Assembly: GCA_049323435.1 (NCBI GenBank)
Contig: JBMOMX010000036.1
Coordinates: forward strand, 16,527-80,526
Direction: 5' to 3'
From: UBA11222 sp049323435
GTDB lineage: Bacteria > Pseudomonadota > Alphaproteobacteria > UBA11222
Length of the DNA stretch: 64,000 nucleotides
Both the position numbers and the translations under genes were made by a program. Each line of letters begins with the position of its first letter. Position 1 is the first letter of the stretch. Under the pieces are notes generated by a model. The model was not told where the DNA came from and did not search any database. It saw only the letters and a list, made by a program, of their open reading frames with translations. Shown piece by piece: positions 16,625 to 25,461 of this stretch.

Positions 16625-16984
16625 ATGGCAAAGCCCGAGACTGTAACGATCTACGGCATCAAAAATTGCGACACTATGAAAAAGGCGCGGGCGTGGCTGG
16701 ATGCGCATGGGATCGGCTATGCGTTTCATGATTATAAAACGGCCGGGGCCGATCGCACCTTGCTTGAGGGCTGGGTGAAGCAGGTTGGGTGGGAGGCATT
16801 GCTGAACCGTGCGGGTACGACATTTCGCAAATTACCCGAAGCGGACAAAGCCGGACTGACGGAAAAAAAGGCTATCGGCCTGATGTGCGCGCAGCCTTCG
16901 ATGATCAGGCGGCCCGTGCTGGTTTCTGAAAAAGCTCTGTTGGCGGGGTTCAAGCCGGAACAATATCAGATTTTACTGAGGTAG
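16625..16984 (+). CDS. ArsC/Spx-family (YffB-like) protein
   Basis: A 119-residue thioredoxin-fold protein of the ArsC/YffB group. It opens with VTIYGIKNCDTMKKARAWL (single cysteine, Cys15), then the HDYKT segment, and ends with RRPVLVSEKALLAGFKPEQY, a family hallmark. The short C-DT motif matches YffB, a glutathione-dependent thiol reductase-like protein, rather than true arsenate reductase. The next gene starts 5 bp later, and three small genes here look like one operon. Confidence 0.85.
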   Translation: MAKPETVTIYGIKNCDTMKKARAWLDAHGIGYAFHDYKTAGADRTLLEGWVKQVGWEALLNRAGTTFRKLPEADKAGLTEKKAIGLMCAQPSMIRRPVLVSEKALLAGFKPEQYQILLR

Positions 16985-16989
16985 CCGCC

Positions 16990-17517
16990 ATGCAGGAAGT
17001 CACTTTGACGCCGTTGGCGGACAGGCCTGCCATTCGTGCGGCATTGAGTGAGATGATGATCGAAGCGGTCGCGAGCGGCGCATCGGTGAGTTTCATGCAT
17101 CCGCTGGCGCCGGAAGAAGCAGATGCATTCTGGCGGGATTCGCTGGCCGATGCGGCAAGCGGGAAAAAAATTGTTCTGGGCGCCTTTGAAGATACACGGC
17201 TGATCGGCACGTTCACGCTGGTGCTTGGCCTGCCGCCCAATCAGCCGCACCGGGCCGATCTTGCCAAACTGATCGTCCGCAACAGCCACCGCGGCCGGGG
17301 CATCGGCACGGCGCTGATGCTTGAGGCGGAACGGCTGGCCATCGCGCACGGGCGCACGCTGCTGGTGCTCGATACGGCTATCGATGGCGGGCCGTGGCAG
17401 ATGTATGAAGGGCTGGGATACCGGCTGGCGGGAATCATTCCCGGCTATTCATACACGCCGCACGGGACGCTGACCGGGGTCAAGATCTACTGGAAGCAGA
17501 TTGGCGGGAAGGAGTGA
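16990..17517 (+). CDS. GNAT-family N-acetyltransferase
   Basis: A 175-residue GCN5-related acetyltransferase. The acetyl-CoA pyrophosphate-binding motif A is seen as RNSHRGRGIGTALMLEAE, preceded by the beta-4 strand ADLAKLIV. Motif B appears around YEGLGYRLAGIIPGYS. The C-terminus reads GVKIYWKQIGG, as in phosphinothricin-type relatives. The acceptor substrate is unknown. The gene lies between the ArsC-like and GFA genes with almost no gaps. Confidence 0.85.
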   Translation: MQEVTLTPLADRPAIRAALSEMMIEAVASGASVSFMHPLAPEEADAFWRDSLADAASGKKIVLGAFEDTRLIGTFTLVLGLPPNQPHRADLAKLIVRNSHRGRGIGTALMLEAERLAIAHGRTLLVLDTAIDGGPWQMYEGLGYRLAGIIPGYSYTPHGTLTGVKIYWKQIGGKE

Positions 17518-17522
17518 AAGCC

Positions 17523-17933
17523 ATGCAGATTGATGGCCGGTGTCTGTGCGGGGCAATAACCTATGAGGCCGTCATTGATCCGTCCAGGGCAGTGATCTGT
17601 CATTGTACGGATTGTCAGATCAATTCCGGATCGGCGTTCCGTTTTATTTCCGCCATCAGGAAAGAAGATTTCCGCTTGCTGACAGGGAATCTGAAAACCT
17701 ATGTAAAAACAGCGCAAAGCGGCGCGAAAAGAGCGCAGTTTTTCTGCCCCGAATGCGGGACACAGCTGTATGGTGCGGACGCTGCCGATCCGCAGATATT
17801 CTCACTGCGTCTTGGCACGGCGCGGCAGATAAAGCAGCTTGCGCCATCGGTCCAGATATGGCGGCGCTCTGCGCTTGGCTGGGTTTCAGGCATCGAAACA
17901 AGGATAAATTTTGACGCGCAACCGCCTGTTTGA
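17523..17933 (+). CDS. GFA-family (CENP-V fold) zinc protein
   Basis: 136 residues with the zinc ligands of the glutathione-dependent formaldehyde-activating family: CLCGA (Cys7, Cys9), CHCTDCQ (Cys26, Cys28, Cys31) and CPECGTQLY. The group includes Gfa, but many members have unknown substrates. The ATG at 17523 is preferred: GGAG is 9 bases upstream and relatives begin at this point. A GTG three codons earlier directly abuts the Shine-Dalgarno sequence. It ends a three-gene run. Confidence 0.85.
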   Translation: MQIDGRCLCGAITYEAVIDPSRAVICHCTDCQINSGSAFRFISAIRKEDFRLLTGNLKTYVKTAQSGAKRAQFFCPECGTQLYGADAADPQIFSLRLGTARQIKQLAPSVQIWRRSALGWVSGIETRINFDAQPPV

Positions 17934-18009
17934 CAGGCGGTACAAGCGGATGGATGGGCTCAGACTAGACCATTTTGTGATCATATTTAGTTACTCCCAT
18001 CTCTCCACT

Positions 18010-18169
18010 TGTCACCCCGGATTTATTCCGGGTCCACCAGCCTTCGCCAGAAGGCTGGCTACGGCATGGTAAGGGAGCCACAAGGAAAAGCCTGAGTTTG
18101 GGACCCTGGACCCCGCACCAAGTGCCCCCAGGTCCGGCCTTTGGCCGGCCCGAGGACAAGCTCAGTGAC
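18010..18169 (-). repeat. Two-hairpin interspersed repeat, copy B (long form, degenerate)
   Basis: Reverse orientation relative to copy A. It begins TGTCACCCCGGATTTATTCC and carries the extra central block with CAGCCTTCGCCAGAAGGCTGG. The far end is eroded: CCCCGCACCAAGTGC is followed by unrelated GC-rich sequence before GTGACA. It occupies most of the 363-bp gene-free stretch 17934-18296. The rest of that stretch contains only the terminator of the PEP-CTERM gene. Confidence 0.75.
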
Positions 18170-18245
18170 ACCAAGGTTAGGCGATTCAGTCACGTAACAA
18201 ACTGCTTGTCTTATGACGTGTGCGTCAAACGACCGGAAACGGACA

Positions 18246-18275
18246 CAAAAAAACGGCGGCCCGAAGGCCGCCGTT
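18246..18275 (-). terminator. Rho-independent terminator of the PEP-CTERM gene
   Basis: A perfect 10-bp stem, AACGGCGGCC with GGCCGCCGTT, closes a 4-base loop. On the minus strand it is followed by a run of about seven T. It lies 21 bp after the stop of the PEP-CTERM gene. Confidence 0.9.
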
Positions 18276-18296
18276 GAAATGTCTATACCGCGCGGT

Positions 18297-19232
18297 TCAG
18301 GCCCGGCGGCGCTTGCCGAAATAGCCCAAGCCCAGCAGGCCAGCGCCCAACAGCGTGAGCGAGGCAGGCTCGGGGATGACTACCCATTGGGCTGCGCGGA
18401 TATACCAGTCGTCCGGGCTGTTAATGGCGGCAAAGCGGAAATAATCCGATTGCAGATAGTTAAACACCTGGTTGTCCGTGGCGGACAAACCCAATATCTG
18501 GCTTCTGACGACACCATAAATGTCGACGGTGCAGGTGCGGTTTACATTCGTCAACGGATTGTCATTGAAAGGGGCGTCAGCAACGCAATTGCCCACAGTG
18601 CGCACATTGAAATCGAGAAATTCTTCCAACGCATCGGCATCCGGACCATCATTGAAGTACATTCTGGCATTATCGTTGGGGATTCCATCTACTACGGCCA
18701 GTCCGACATCACCAAAGGTGAAGAGCTGCACAGCAAACAGGAAACCATCGGCAATCGAAAACCGGACCGATTCATCCTGCAATGAATCGTGGCCCTCAAT
18801 AGCCGTGGAGGATCCACCGCCGCTTCTGCAACGGGTTGACGAATAAATCGAACATAAGCCAAAGCCCCGATTATCCGTGTCGGTTTCGTTTGCAGCAGAC
18901 CGCCGGGTCAGCCTCATTTCGTATGGAAGATCACTAGAGTAGCCATCATCCAGGCTTGATCTGAAGCCCTGAACCGTCAGATTCAGCCCAAGTGAACCTG
19001 GCAGGTAAAACGTCAATGCCGATGTCGAAAGGCTGGCGCCTGCACCCCCGGCACCCGTAACTTCCTGAAAAGCGCCATTCAGAGCCTGATTGGCATCGGC
19101 ATGACCCGTATAATTCTGTGTAAAATCCGACAGGATCGTCCCGGCCATGACCGGCGAAGAAAGGCCCGCTGCGGCGGCGATAATCCCGGCGCATATTGCC
19201 ATGCGGGAAGATATGCCTTTGAAATAATTCAT
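18297..19232 (-). CDS. PEP-CTERM sorting-domain secreted protein
   Basis: A 311-residue exported protein. An N-terminal signal peptide (basic start, hydrophobic core about 10-28, likely cleavage after PVMA) is followed by a Ser/Gly/Asp-rich beta-type domain with paired cysteines (GLCSIYSSTRC). The C-terminal sorting signal is VIPEPASLTLLGAGLLGLG followed by a short hydrophobic run and the basic tail KRRRA. Such signals are recognised by exosortase in polysaccharide-producing bacteria. No exosortase gene is in this window. The body has no domain I recognise. GGAG precedes the ATG, and the gene has its own terminator. Confidence 0.9.
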   Translation of the reverse strand: MNYFKGISSRMAICAGIIAAAAGLSSPVMAGTILSDFTQNYTGHADANQALNGAFQEVTGAGGAGASLSTSALTFYLPGSLGLNLTVQGFRSSLDDGYSSDLPYEMRLTRRSAANETDTDNRGFGLCSIYSSTRCRSGGGSSTAIEGHDSLQDESVRFSIADGFLFAVQLFTFGDVGLAVVDGIPNDNARMYFNDGPDADALEEFLDFNVRTVGNCVADAPFNDNPLTNVNRTCTVDIYGVVRSQILGLSATDNQVFNYLQSDYFRFAAINSPDDWYIRAAQWVVIPEPASLTLLGAGLLGLGYFGKRRRA

Positions 19233-19614
19233 GATATTTACTCCAGTCAGATTAAGCTGCGCGGAATTAATAAGTCTAGTCTATGCAAAACGGCTATTTT
19301 AATGACACTATTGACTATGGTAATTATGCGCTTCGGGGGGGGAAGAAGTCAATGATCATTGATGGTTAACAGCATGCAGTGTGATGGATAAACAAACCGC
19401 AGCCGCGCAGCGGCTGGGGTGGATTCCGGCAGGGCGGGGTGTCATTGCGGGCGGGGAGATTCAGATGGTCAAAAAAACCTTCTGCCTGTAAAAAACCGTA
19501 ATTGCAGGGCTTTCTTTGCCAGCGCGAACTAATCCTGATAAAGGGGTGGCGATCTGATCTGTCCCCGGCGGCCAGCCCGGGACTGGTTCTTGCGAATTTT
19601 TTTGAGGCACGGGT
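19233..19614. other. Gene-free stretch between PEP-CTERM and YfgM-like genes
   Basis: 382 bp with divergent genes at its ends, so it must hold both promoters. I see no strong consensus promoter. A small stem, GCCGC-gca-GCGGC, lies near 19400. No credible coding sequence or RNA gene is visible. Confidence 0.5.
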
Positions 19615-20304
19615 TTGAGCGATATTTTTCGGGAAGTCGAAGAGGATGTCCGCAATGCGCGGTTGAAGGCCCTGTGGGACAGCTATGGCATTCTCGTCAT
19701 CGGCGCCGCCATTGCCATCGTGGCGGCCACCGCACTTGGGGTCTATTGGCAGGACACGCAACGCCAGAAACGTGAGGCGGCAGCGTCACAATTTCTTGCC
19801 GGTGAAAAATTGCTGCTGGAAGGAAAAACCGCCGATGCGGTGCAGCATTTCGCCAAAATGGCCGAAGAAAGCCCGGTTGACGGTTATGTTCTCTTGGCGC
19901 GCCTGAAAGAGGCGGCGGCGAAGCTGGAGGCCGGGGATAGCCAGGGCGCGATTGCCGCCTATGATATGCTGGCAGCGGATAGCACACTGGACCCTTTGCT
20001 GCGCGCCGTGGCATCGTTCAAGGCGAGCCTGCTGCTGTTTGATACGGCCAGCGCCGACGAGTTGAAGCTCCGGCTTAACCCGCTGGCGAAAGATGATGCG
20101 CCGCTGCGCCATTCGGCGCGTGAGCTGCTGGCGCATCTGGCACTGCGTGAAAATTCACCCGGCGAGGCGCGAACATTGTTTCAGGGGCTTGCCGATGCGC
20201 TTGATGCCCCGCGGGGGATTCGCGCCCGCGCCGCCGAGATTTTACAGACATTGCCGCCCGCCGCGCCCGCTGTCTCCCCCTCAAACGCGCCAGCAAAGAA
20301 ATAA
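19615..20304 (+). CDS. YfgM/TPR_21-type membrane-anchored tetratricopeptide protein
   Basis: A 229-residue protein with a short cytoplasmic N-terminus (MSDIFREVEEDVRNARLKALWDSYG, positions 1-25), one membrane helix (about 26-46) and a periplasmic helical-repeat domain. The C-terminus is Ala/Pro-rich. This is the YfgM/DUF2133 family, which cooperates with the SecYEG-PpiD periplasmic chaperone environment in E. coli. The order yfgM-bamB-der is conserved here as in E. coli. The start is a TTG at 19615 with GAGG some 10 bases upstream. Confidence 0.85.
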   Translation: MSDIFREVEEDVRNARLKALWDSYGILVIGAAIAIVAATALGVYWQDTQRQKREAAASQFLAGEKLLLEGKTADAVQHFAKMAEESPVDGYVLLARLKEAAAKLEAGDSQGAIAAYDMLAADSTLDPLLRAVASFKASLLLFDTASADELKLRLNPLAKDDAPLRHSARELLAHLALRENSPGEARTLFQGLADALDAPRGIRARAAEILQTLPPAAPAVSPSNAPAKK

Positions 20305-20310
20305 TCACAT

Positions 20311-21717
20311 ATGCACAGGCCTTACATGTCACATCCCCGCTTCCTTGCGCTGCCATTAATGGCGGTGATGGCGGCAGTCAGCCTGACGGGTTGCGGTCTG
20401 TTCAAGGCCTCGGGCGGCCCAAAACTGAAGGGGGAACGGATTTCCGTTCTGGCGCTGGACCAGAAGCTGGAAGCCGATCCGCGCATCGGCGAAATCGAAG
20501 TCATGATCCCCAAACCCTATGTGAATGAGGATTGGCCGCAGCCCGGCGGCTATGCCGATCATGCGATGCATCATCTTGCGCTGGCTGAAACGCCTGACAA
20601 AGTGTGGAGCGGCGATGGCGGCAAAGGCGCGGGCAGCAATACCCGCATCCTGGCGGAGCCGATCATCGCCGAGGGCAAGATTTTTGTTCTGGACGCCCAG
20701 TCCGGAATTTCCGCGCTGGATGAGAAAAAAGGCAATCGCATCTGGCGCACGGTGCTTGAGGCGGAAGGGGAAACCGATTTTGGTTTCTCTATCTGGCCGC
20801 CCTCGGTGCCCTTCGTTTCCGGAAGCGCCGAGGCTGCGGACGCCTCCTTCGGTGGCGGCATCGCCTATGAAGGGGGACGGATATTCGTCACCAGCGGTTA
20901 TGGCTTTATCGCGGCGCTGGATGCGGGTACAGGCAAAGAAGTCTGGCGCCGCCCCGTCAATGTGCCCATCCGCAGCGCCCCTACCGTGAATGGCGGGCGG
21001 GTTTTCGCCACGACGCAGGATAACCAGCTTTACGCCCTGGCGGCCGATGACGGGCGGATCTTATGGAATTATCAGGCGCTGGTTGAAAGTGCGGGTATTC
21101 TCGCCAGCGCCTCTCCGGCGGTGGCGGGGGATACGGTTGTCGCCCCCTTTACTTCCGGCGAACTGGTGGCGCTGCGCGCTGAAAATGGCCGTACCGCCTG
21201 GACCGATACGCTGATCAAAAGCAGCCATCTGACGCCCATTTCGGAACTGAATGATATTGCGGGGCGCCCGGTCATAGATCGCGGGCGGGTGTTTGCCATC
21301 AGCCATTCCGGCAATATCGTCTCGATTGATCTGCGCACGGGCGAGCGTATCTGGACACGCAATATCGCCGGTGTGCAGACCCCCTGGATCGCGGGCGATT
21401 TCATTTATCTTATTACACTGGAAGGCGAAATTACGGCACTGTCGCGCCGCGATGGCCGGGTGCGCTGGGTGACGCAATTGCGCCGCTACAAAGATCAGGA
21501 AGATCAGGAAGGCCGCGTCGAATGGAGCGGCCCGGTACTGGCCGGGGACCGCCTCATCGCTGTTTCCAGCCTGGGCCAGCTGATTTCAGTGTCACCTTTT
21601 ACCGGCAAGGTGTTGGGCTTTATCACCATACCTGATGGCACTTACGTGCCGCCAGTCGTTGCCAACCAAACCCTGTATGTGTTGACGCAAGATGCGCAAT
21701 TGCTGGCGTTCAGGTAG
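20311..21717 (+). CDS. bamB: Outer-membrane assembly lipoprotein BamB
   Basis: A 468-residue PQQ-type beta-propeller lipoprotein. The signal peptide ends in the lipobox SLTGC (Cys28 from the first ATG, Cys23 from the second at 20326). Repeated blade motifs such as GRIFVTSGYGFIAALDAGTG, LYALAADDGRILW and GNIVSIDLRTGERIW follow. BamB is a periplasmic scaffold of the BAM complex that folds outer-membrane proteins. It lies 6 bp after the YfgM-like gene and before der. The second BAM lipoprotein in the window is BamE at 58392-58928. Confidence 0.92.
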   Translation: MHRPYMSHPRFLALPLMAVMAAVSLTGCGLFKASGGPKLKGERISVLALDQKLEADPRIGEIEVMIPKPYVNEDWPQPGGYADHAMHHLALAETPDKVWSGDGGKGAGSNTRILAEPIIAEGKIFVLDAQSGISALDEKKGNRIWRTVLEAEGETDFGFSIWPPSVPFVSGSAEAADASFGGGIAYEGGRIFVTSGYGFIAALDAGTGKEVWRRPVNVPIRSAPTVNGGRVFATTQDNQLYALAADDGRILWNYQALVESAGILASASPAVAGDTVVAPFTSGELVALRAENGRTAWTDTLIKSSHLTPISELNDIAGRPVIDRGRVFAISHSGNIVSIDLRTGERIWTRNIAGVQTPWIAGDFIYLITLEGEITALSRRDGRVRWVTQLRRYKDQEDQEGRVEWSGPVLAGDRLIAVSSLGQLISVSPFTGKVLGFITIPDGTYVPPVVANQTLYVLTQDAQLLAFR

Positions 21718-21794
21718 CGCAGGACACAAGAAAGGGGACATGGGGCCGAAAAAAGTATATCCCTCTGTCCTTAGTCAACAGTTCCCAGAAAACC

Positions 21795-23171
21795 ATGTTC
21801 AAGCTCGTAATCGTTGGCCGGCCCAATGTTGGGAAATCGACCTTGTTCAACCGTCTGGTTGGCAAGCGGCTGGCGCTGGTCGATGACACGCCTGGGGTTA
21901 CCCGCGACCGCCGCGAGGGGCAGGGCAGGCTGGCCGATCTGAGCTTCACCGTCGTTGACACGGCGGGGCTGGAAGAATCCACCCGCGATGACATGGAAGG
22001 CCGCATGCGCCGCCAGACAGATCGTGCGATTGCCGAAGCGGATATGTGCCTGTTCATGATTGACGCGCGCGCAGGCGTCACCCCGCTTGATATTGATTTC
22101 GCCGAATTGCTGCGCAAGGGAAAGACCCCGGTGCTGCTGGTTGCCAATAAATGCGAAAGCAATGCCGGACGCGATGGGCGTTTTGAAGCCTATAGACTTG
22201 GCCTTGGCGAACCGATCGCGATGTCTGCGGAACATGGGCAGGGTCTGGATGCGCTGTATGACGCCCTGCGCGCGCATATGTCCGTCCCGGCGGACGATGC
22301 GGATGATGACAGCCCAGACCAAGGCGATGAGGGGATGGATGAAACGCCGGACCCGGCTGCGCCGCTAAAGATTGCCATTGTCGGGCGGCCCAATACAGGC
22401 AAATCGACGCTGGTTAATCAGCTGGTGGGTGAACAGCGTATGCTGACCGGGCCTGAGGCCGGGCTGACGCGGGATTCGATCTGCGTCTCCTGGGAGTGGA
22501 AAGGCCGCCCTATCGAACTGTTTGATACGGCGGGTCTGCGCAAGCAGGCGCGCGTAACGGGCAAGCTGGAGCGGCTGTCCACGCAGGACACCAGGCGGGC
22601 GCTCAATTTTGCCGAAGTCGTAATCGTTCTGATTGATGCGACGCAACCCTTTGAAAAACAGGATTTGCACATTGCCGATCAGGTGGCGCAGGAAGGCCGC
22701 GCGCTGGTGATTGCCGTGAACAAATGGGATCTTGTCGAAGATCCAAAAGCGGCGCTGATCCTGTTGCGCCAGAAACTCGATCTGTCTTTGCCGCAGATAG
22801 CGGGCGTGCCGCTGGTGACCATGTCGGCGCTTACCGGCAGGGGGGTTGAGCGGCTGCTGCCTGCTGTTGAAAAAGTCTACGCGATCTGGAACCGCCGTGT
22901 GGCGACGGCCGGCCTGAACCGCTGGCTGGCGGAGACGACCGGGCACCACCCGCCGCCGGCGGTGCAGGGCCGCCGGATTAAATTGCGCTATGCCGCCCAG
23001 GTCAGCACAAGGCCGCCAACCTTCGCCGTCTTCACGACTCGCGCCGCATCGCTGCCTGAGTCCTATTCGCGTTATCTGATCAATTCACTGCGCCGGGATT
23101 TCGATTTGCCAGGCGTTCCCATACGGCTGGTGCTGCGCGCCCGCGCCAATCCCTATGTGACCGGTAAATAG
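21795..23171 (+). CDS. der: Ribosome-assembly GTPase Der (EngA)
   Basis: A 458-residue double GTPase for 50S subunit maturation. The first G domain starts with VGRPNVGKSTLFNRLVG (about 6-22) and has DTAGLEE. An acidic linker (DDADDDSPDQGDEG, around 170) precedes the second G domain with VGRPNTGKSTLVNQLVG and DTAGLRKQARV. A C-terminal KH-like domain follows, ending near RANPYVTGK. The start ATG at 21795 directly gives the conserved first strand. It is the third gene of the yfgM-bamB-der block. Confidence 0.96.
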   Translation: MFKLVIVGRPNVGKSTLFNRLVGKRLALVDDTPGVTRDRREGQGRLADLSFTVVDTAGLEESTRDDMEGRMRRQTDRAIAEADMCLFMIDARAGVTPLDIDFAELLRKGKTPVLLVANKCESNAGRDGRFEAYRLGLGEPIAMSAEHGQGLDALYDALRAHMSVPADDADDDSPDQGDEGMDETPDPAAPLKIAIVGRPNTGKSTLVNQLVGEQRMLTGPEAGLTRDSICVSWEWKGRPIELFDTAGLRKQARVTGKLERLSTQDTRRALNFAEVVIVLIDATQPFEKQDLHIADQVAQEGRALVIAVNKWDLVEDPKAALILLRQKLDLSLPQIAGVPLVTMSALTGRGVERLLPAVEKVYAIWNRRVATAGLNRWLAETTGHHPPPAVQGRRIKLRYAAQVSTRPPTFAVFTTRAASLPESYSRYLINSLRRDFDLPGVPIRLVLRARANPYVTGK

Positions 23172-23499
23172 GCAGAATTTTCCCTTTCGCCGGTTTCAGC
23201 CGAAATTTTCAGCACGCACCGCATGTTGCTGCTTTGCCACGCATGCATGGCGATTTTCGCGCGCGGGCGGGCACAGTGCAGAAAAACTGACTGAAAGCCG
23301 GAACAAACGGCATATTAACGGATGTATATAATGATTAAATTTGTGACCGGATAACATCGATTTTTATGCCCTTGTTAACTATGTTAGAGGCATACTTGTT
23401 GCAAAGCACCTATCAGGTGATTCGTCACCCAATAAAAAGCAGGGAAACGGCAAAGAGGATTACGCGGGGGGAAGTGTCGAGGCTACTTTGAGGTGTGCC
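23172..23499 (+). promoter_or_regulatory. Gene-free stretch with the putative prkA operon promoter
   Basis: 328 bp without a gene. A perfect -10, TATAAT (23327-23332), lies in an AT-rich patch. No convincing -35 is found 17 bp upstream, so an alternative sigma factor or an activator may be used. The 5' leader would be about 160 bases. It contains several short purine tracts but no clear hairpin that I can identify. Confidence 0.4.
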
Positions 23500-25437
23500 A
23501 TGAACGACGTCTTCGACCTCTTTAATGAGGTTTATATTCGCGAAAAGCAGGAAGTCATGAGCCTGCAAGATTATCTGCTGGGATGCCGCGATCATCCGGA
23601 ATATTTTGCGACTGCGGCGGAACGCCTGATCTCTGCGATTGGTGAACCCGAAGTGGTGGACACCAGCGCCGACCCGAGACTGGGGCGCATCTTTCAAAAC
23701 CGCACCATCAAGCGCTATCCGGCATTTAAAGCTTTTTATGGTATGGAGGAAACGGTCGAACGGATCGTGGGCTATCTGCGCTATTCCGCGCAGGGGCTGG
23801 AGGAACGCAAGCAGATCCTGTATCTGCTTGGCCCGGTTGGCGGTGGCAAGTCATCCCTGGCCGAGCAACTGAAGCGCCTGATGGAAGAACGCCCCATTTA
23901 TGTCCTGAAGGCGGGCAATCAGATCAGCCCGATATTCGAATCGCCTCTGGGCCTGTTCAGTCCGGAACGCATGGGCGATCTGCTGGAAAACAAATATGGC
24001 ATCGCGCGGCGCAGATTAAAGGGGCTGATTTCCCCCTGGGCGGTGAAGCGCCTGGATGAATGGAGTGGCGATATTTCGAAATTTTCGGTCGTCAAGCTTA
24101 TGCCCTCCAAGCTGCGCCAGATCGGCGTCGCCAAGACCGAGCCGGGCGATGAGAATAATCAGGATATTTCCGCCCTGGTCGGCAAGGTGGATATCCGGCA
24201 ATTGGAGCATTTCAGCCAGAACGATCCGGACGCCTATAGTTACAGCGGCGGCCTGAACCTGACCACCCAGGGCTTGCTGGAATTTGTCGAAATGTTCAAG
24301 GCCCCCATCAAGGTGCTGCATCCTTTGCTGACTGCAACCCAGGAAGGCAATTATCTGGGGACCGAAAATTTTGGCGCGTTCCCCTATGAAGGGGTCGTGC
24401 TGGCGCATTCGAATGAATCTGAATGGCAGCAGTTCAAGGCCAACAAGAACAATGAGGCGTTTCTGGATCGCATTTGCGTGATCAAGGTGCCCTATTGCCT
24501 GCGGGCGTCGGACGAGGCGCGCATCTATCAGAAGCTGTTGCGCGAAAGCGAGCTGGAAAGTGTTTCCTGCGCGCCCGACACGCTTGAGATGCTGGCGCGG
24601 TTCAGCGTCCTGACACGGCTGCGTAAACATGAAAACTCGTCATTATATTCCAAGATGCGGGTCTATGACGGTGAAAATCTGAAAGACACCGATCCCAAGG
24701 CGCGCTCGATGCAGGAATATCGTGACGCTGCCGGCGTGGATGAAGGCATGAATGGCATCAGCACCCGCTTCGCCTTCAAGGTGCTGTCGCAAACCTTCAA
24801 TTATGACACCGAAGAGGTGGCGGCGGATCCCGTTCATATGATGTATGTGCTGGAACAGGCGGTGCGGCGGGAACAGTTCCCTGAAGAAACCGAAAGCAGC
24901 TATCTCGAATTTATCAAATCCGAATTGGCGCCCCGCTATGCTGAATTTATCGGCAATGAGATTCAGAAGGCCTATCTGGAATCCTATTCCGATTACGGGC
25001 AGAATCTGTTCGACCGCTATATCGCTTATGCGGATGCCTGGATCGAGGATGAGGATTACAAGGATCCCGATACGGGCCAGATTTTCAACCGTACCGTGCT
25101 GGACACGGAACTGTCGAAAATTGAAAAGCCGGCAGGCATCGCCAATCCCAAGGATTTCCGCAACGAGGTGGTCAAATTCGCGCTGCGGGCGCGGGCCAAT
25201 AATGACGGCCGCAATCCTTCCTGGACCTCTTATGAAAAACTGCGTGAAGTAATTGAAAAGCGCATGTTTGCCCAGGTTGAAGACCTGCTGCCGGTGATCA
25301 GCTTCGGCGCCAAGAAAGATCATGAACTGGACGATAAACATTCGGAATTCGTCAAGCGCATGACCGGGCGCGGCTATACCGAGCGTCAGGTGCGCAGACT
25401 GGTGGAATGGTACATAAGGGTGAACAAGGCAGGATAG
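23500..25437 (+). CDS. prkA: PrkA-family AAA+ serine protein kinase/ATPase
   Basis: 645 residues. The N-terminal AAA+ domain has Walker A GPVGGGKS (111-118, Lys117), and the C-terminal PrkA kinase-like domain covers roughly the last 250 residues. The family (YeaG in E. coli) is linked to stationary-phase and nitrogen stress; protein kinase and protease activities have both been reported. The ATG at 23500 is preferred over a TTG four codons upstream because GAGG lies 7 bases before it and relatives begin MNDVFDLFNEVY. It heads the prkA-yeaH-spoVR operon. Confidence 0.93.
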   Translation: MNDVFDLFNEVYIREKQEVMSLQDYLLGCRDHPEYFATAAERLISAIGEPEVVDTSADPRLGRIFQNRTIKRYPAFKAFYGMEETVERIVGYLRYSAQGLEERKQILYLLGPVGGGKSSLAEQLKRLMEERPIYVLKAGNQISPIFESPLGLFSPERMGDLLENKYGIARRRLKGLISPWAVKRLDEWSGDISKFSVVKLMPSKLRQIGVAKTEPGDENNQDISALVGKVDIRQLEHFSQNDPDAYSYSGGLNLTTQGLLEFVEMFKAPIKVLHPLLTATQEGNYLGTENFGAFPYEGVVLAHSNESEWQQFKANKNNEAFLDRICVIKVPYCLRASDEARIYQKLLRESELESVSCAPDTLEMLARFSVLTRLRKHENSSLYSKMRVYDGENLKDTDPKARSMQEYRDAAGVDEGMNGISTRFAFKVLSQTFNYDTEEVAADPVHMMYVLEQAVRREQFPEETESSYLEFIKSELAPRYAEFIGNEIQKAYLESYSDYGQNLFDRYIAYADAWIEDEDYKDPDTGQIFNRTVLDTELSKIEKPAGIANPKDFRNEVVKFALRARANNDGRNPSWTSYEKLREVIEKRMFAQVEDLLPVISFGAKKDHELDDKHSEFVKRMTGRGYTERQVRRLVEWYIRVNKAG

Positions 25438-25461
25438 CGTTTAAAGAATCGGAGCAACGGC

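Noticed and set aside
19366..19761. A 131-codon minus-strand frame
   Set aside because: It overlaps the start of the YfgM-like gene in antisense and has no recognisable content.
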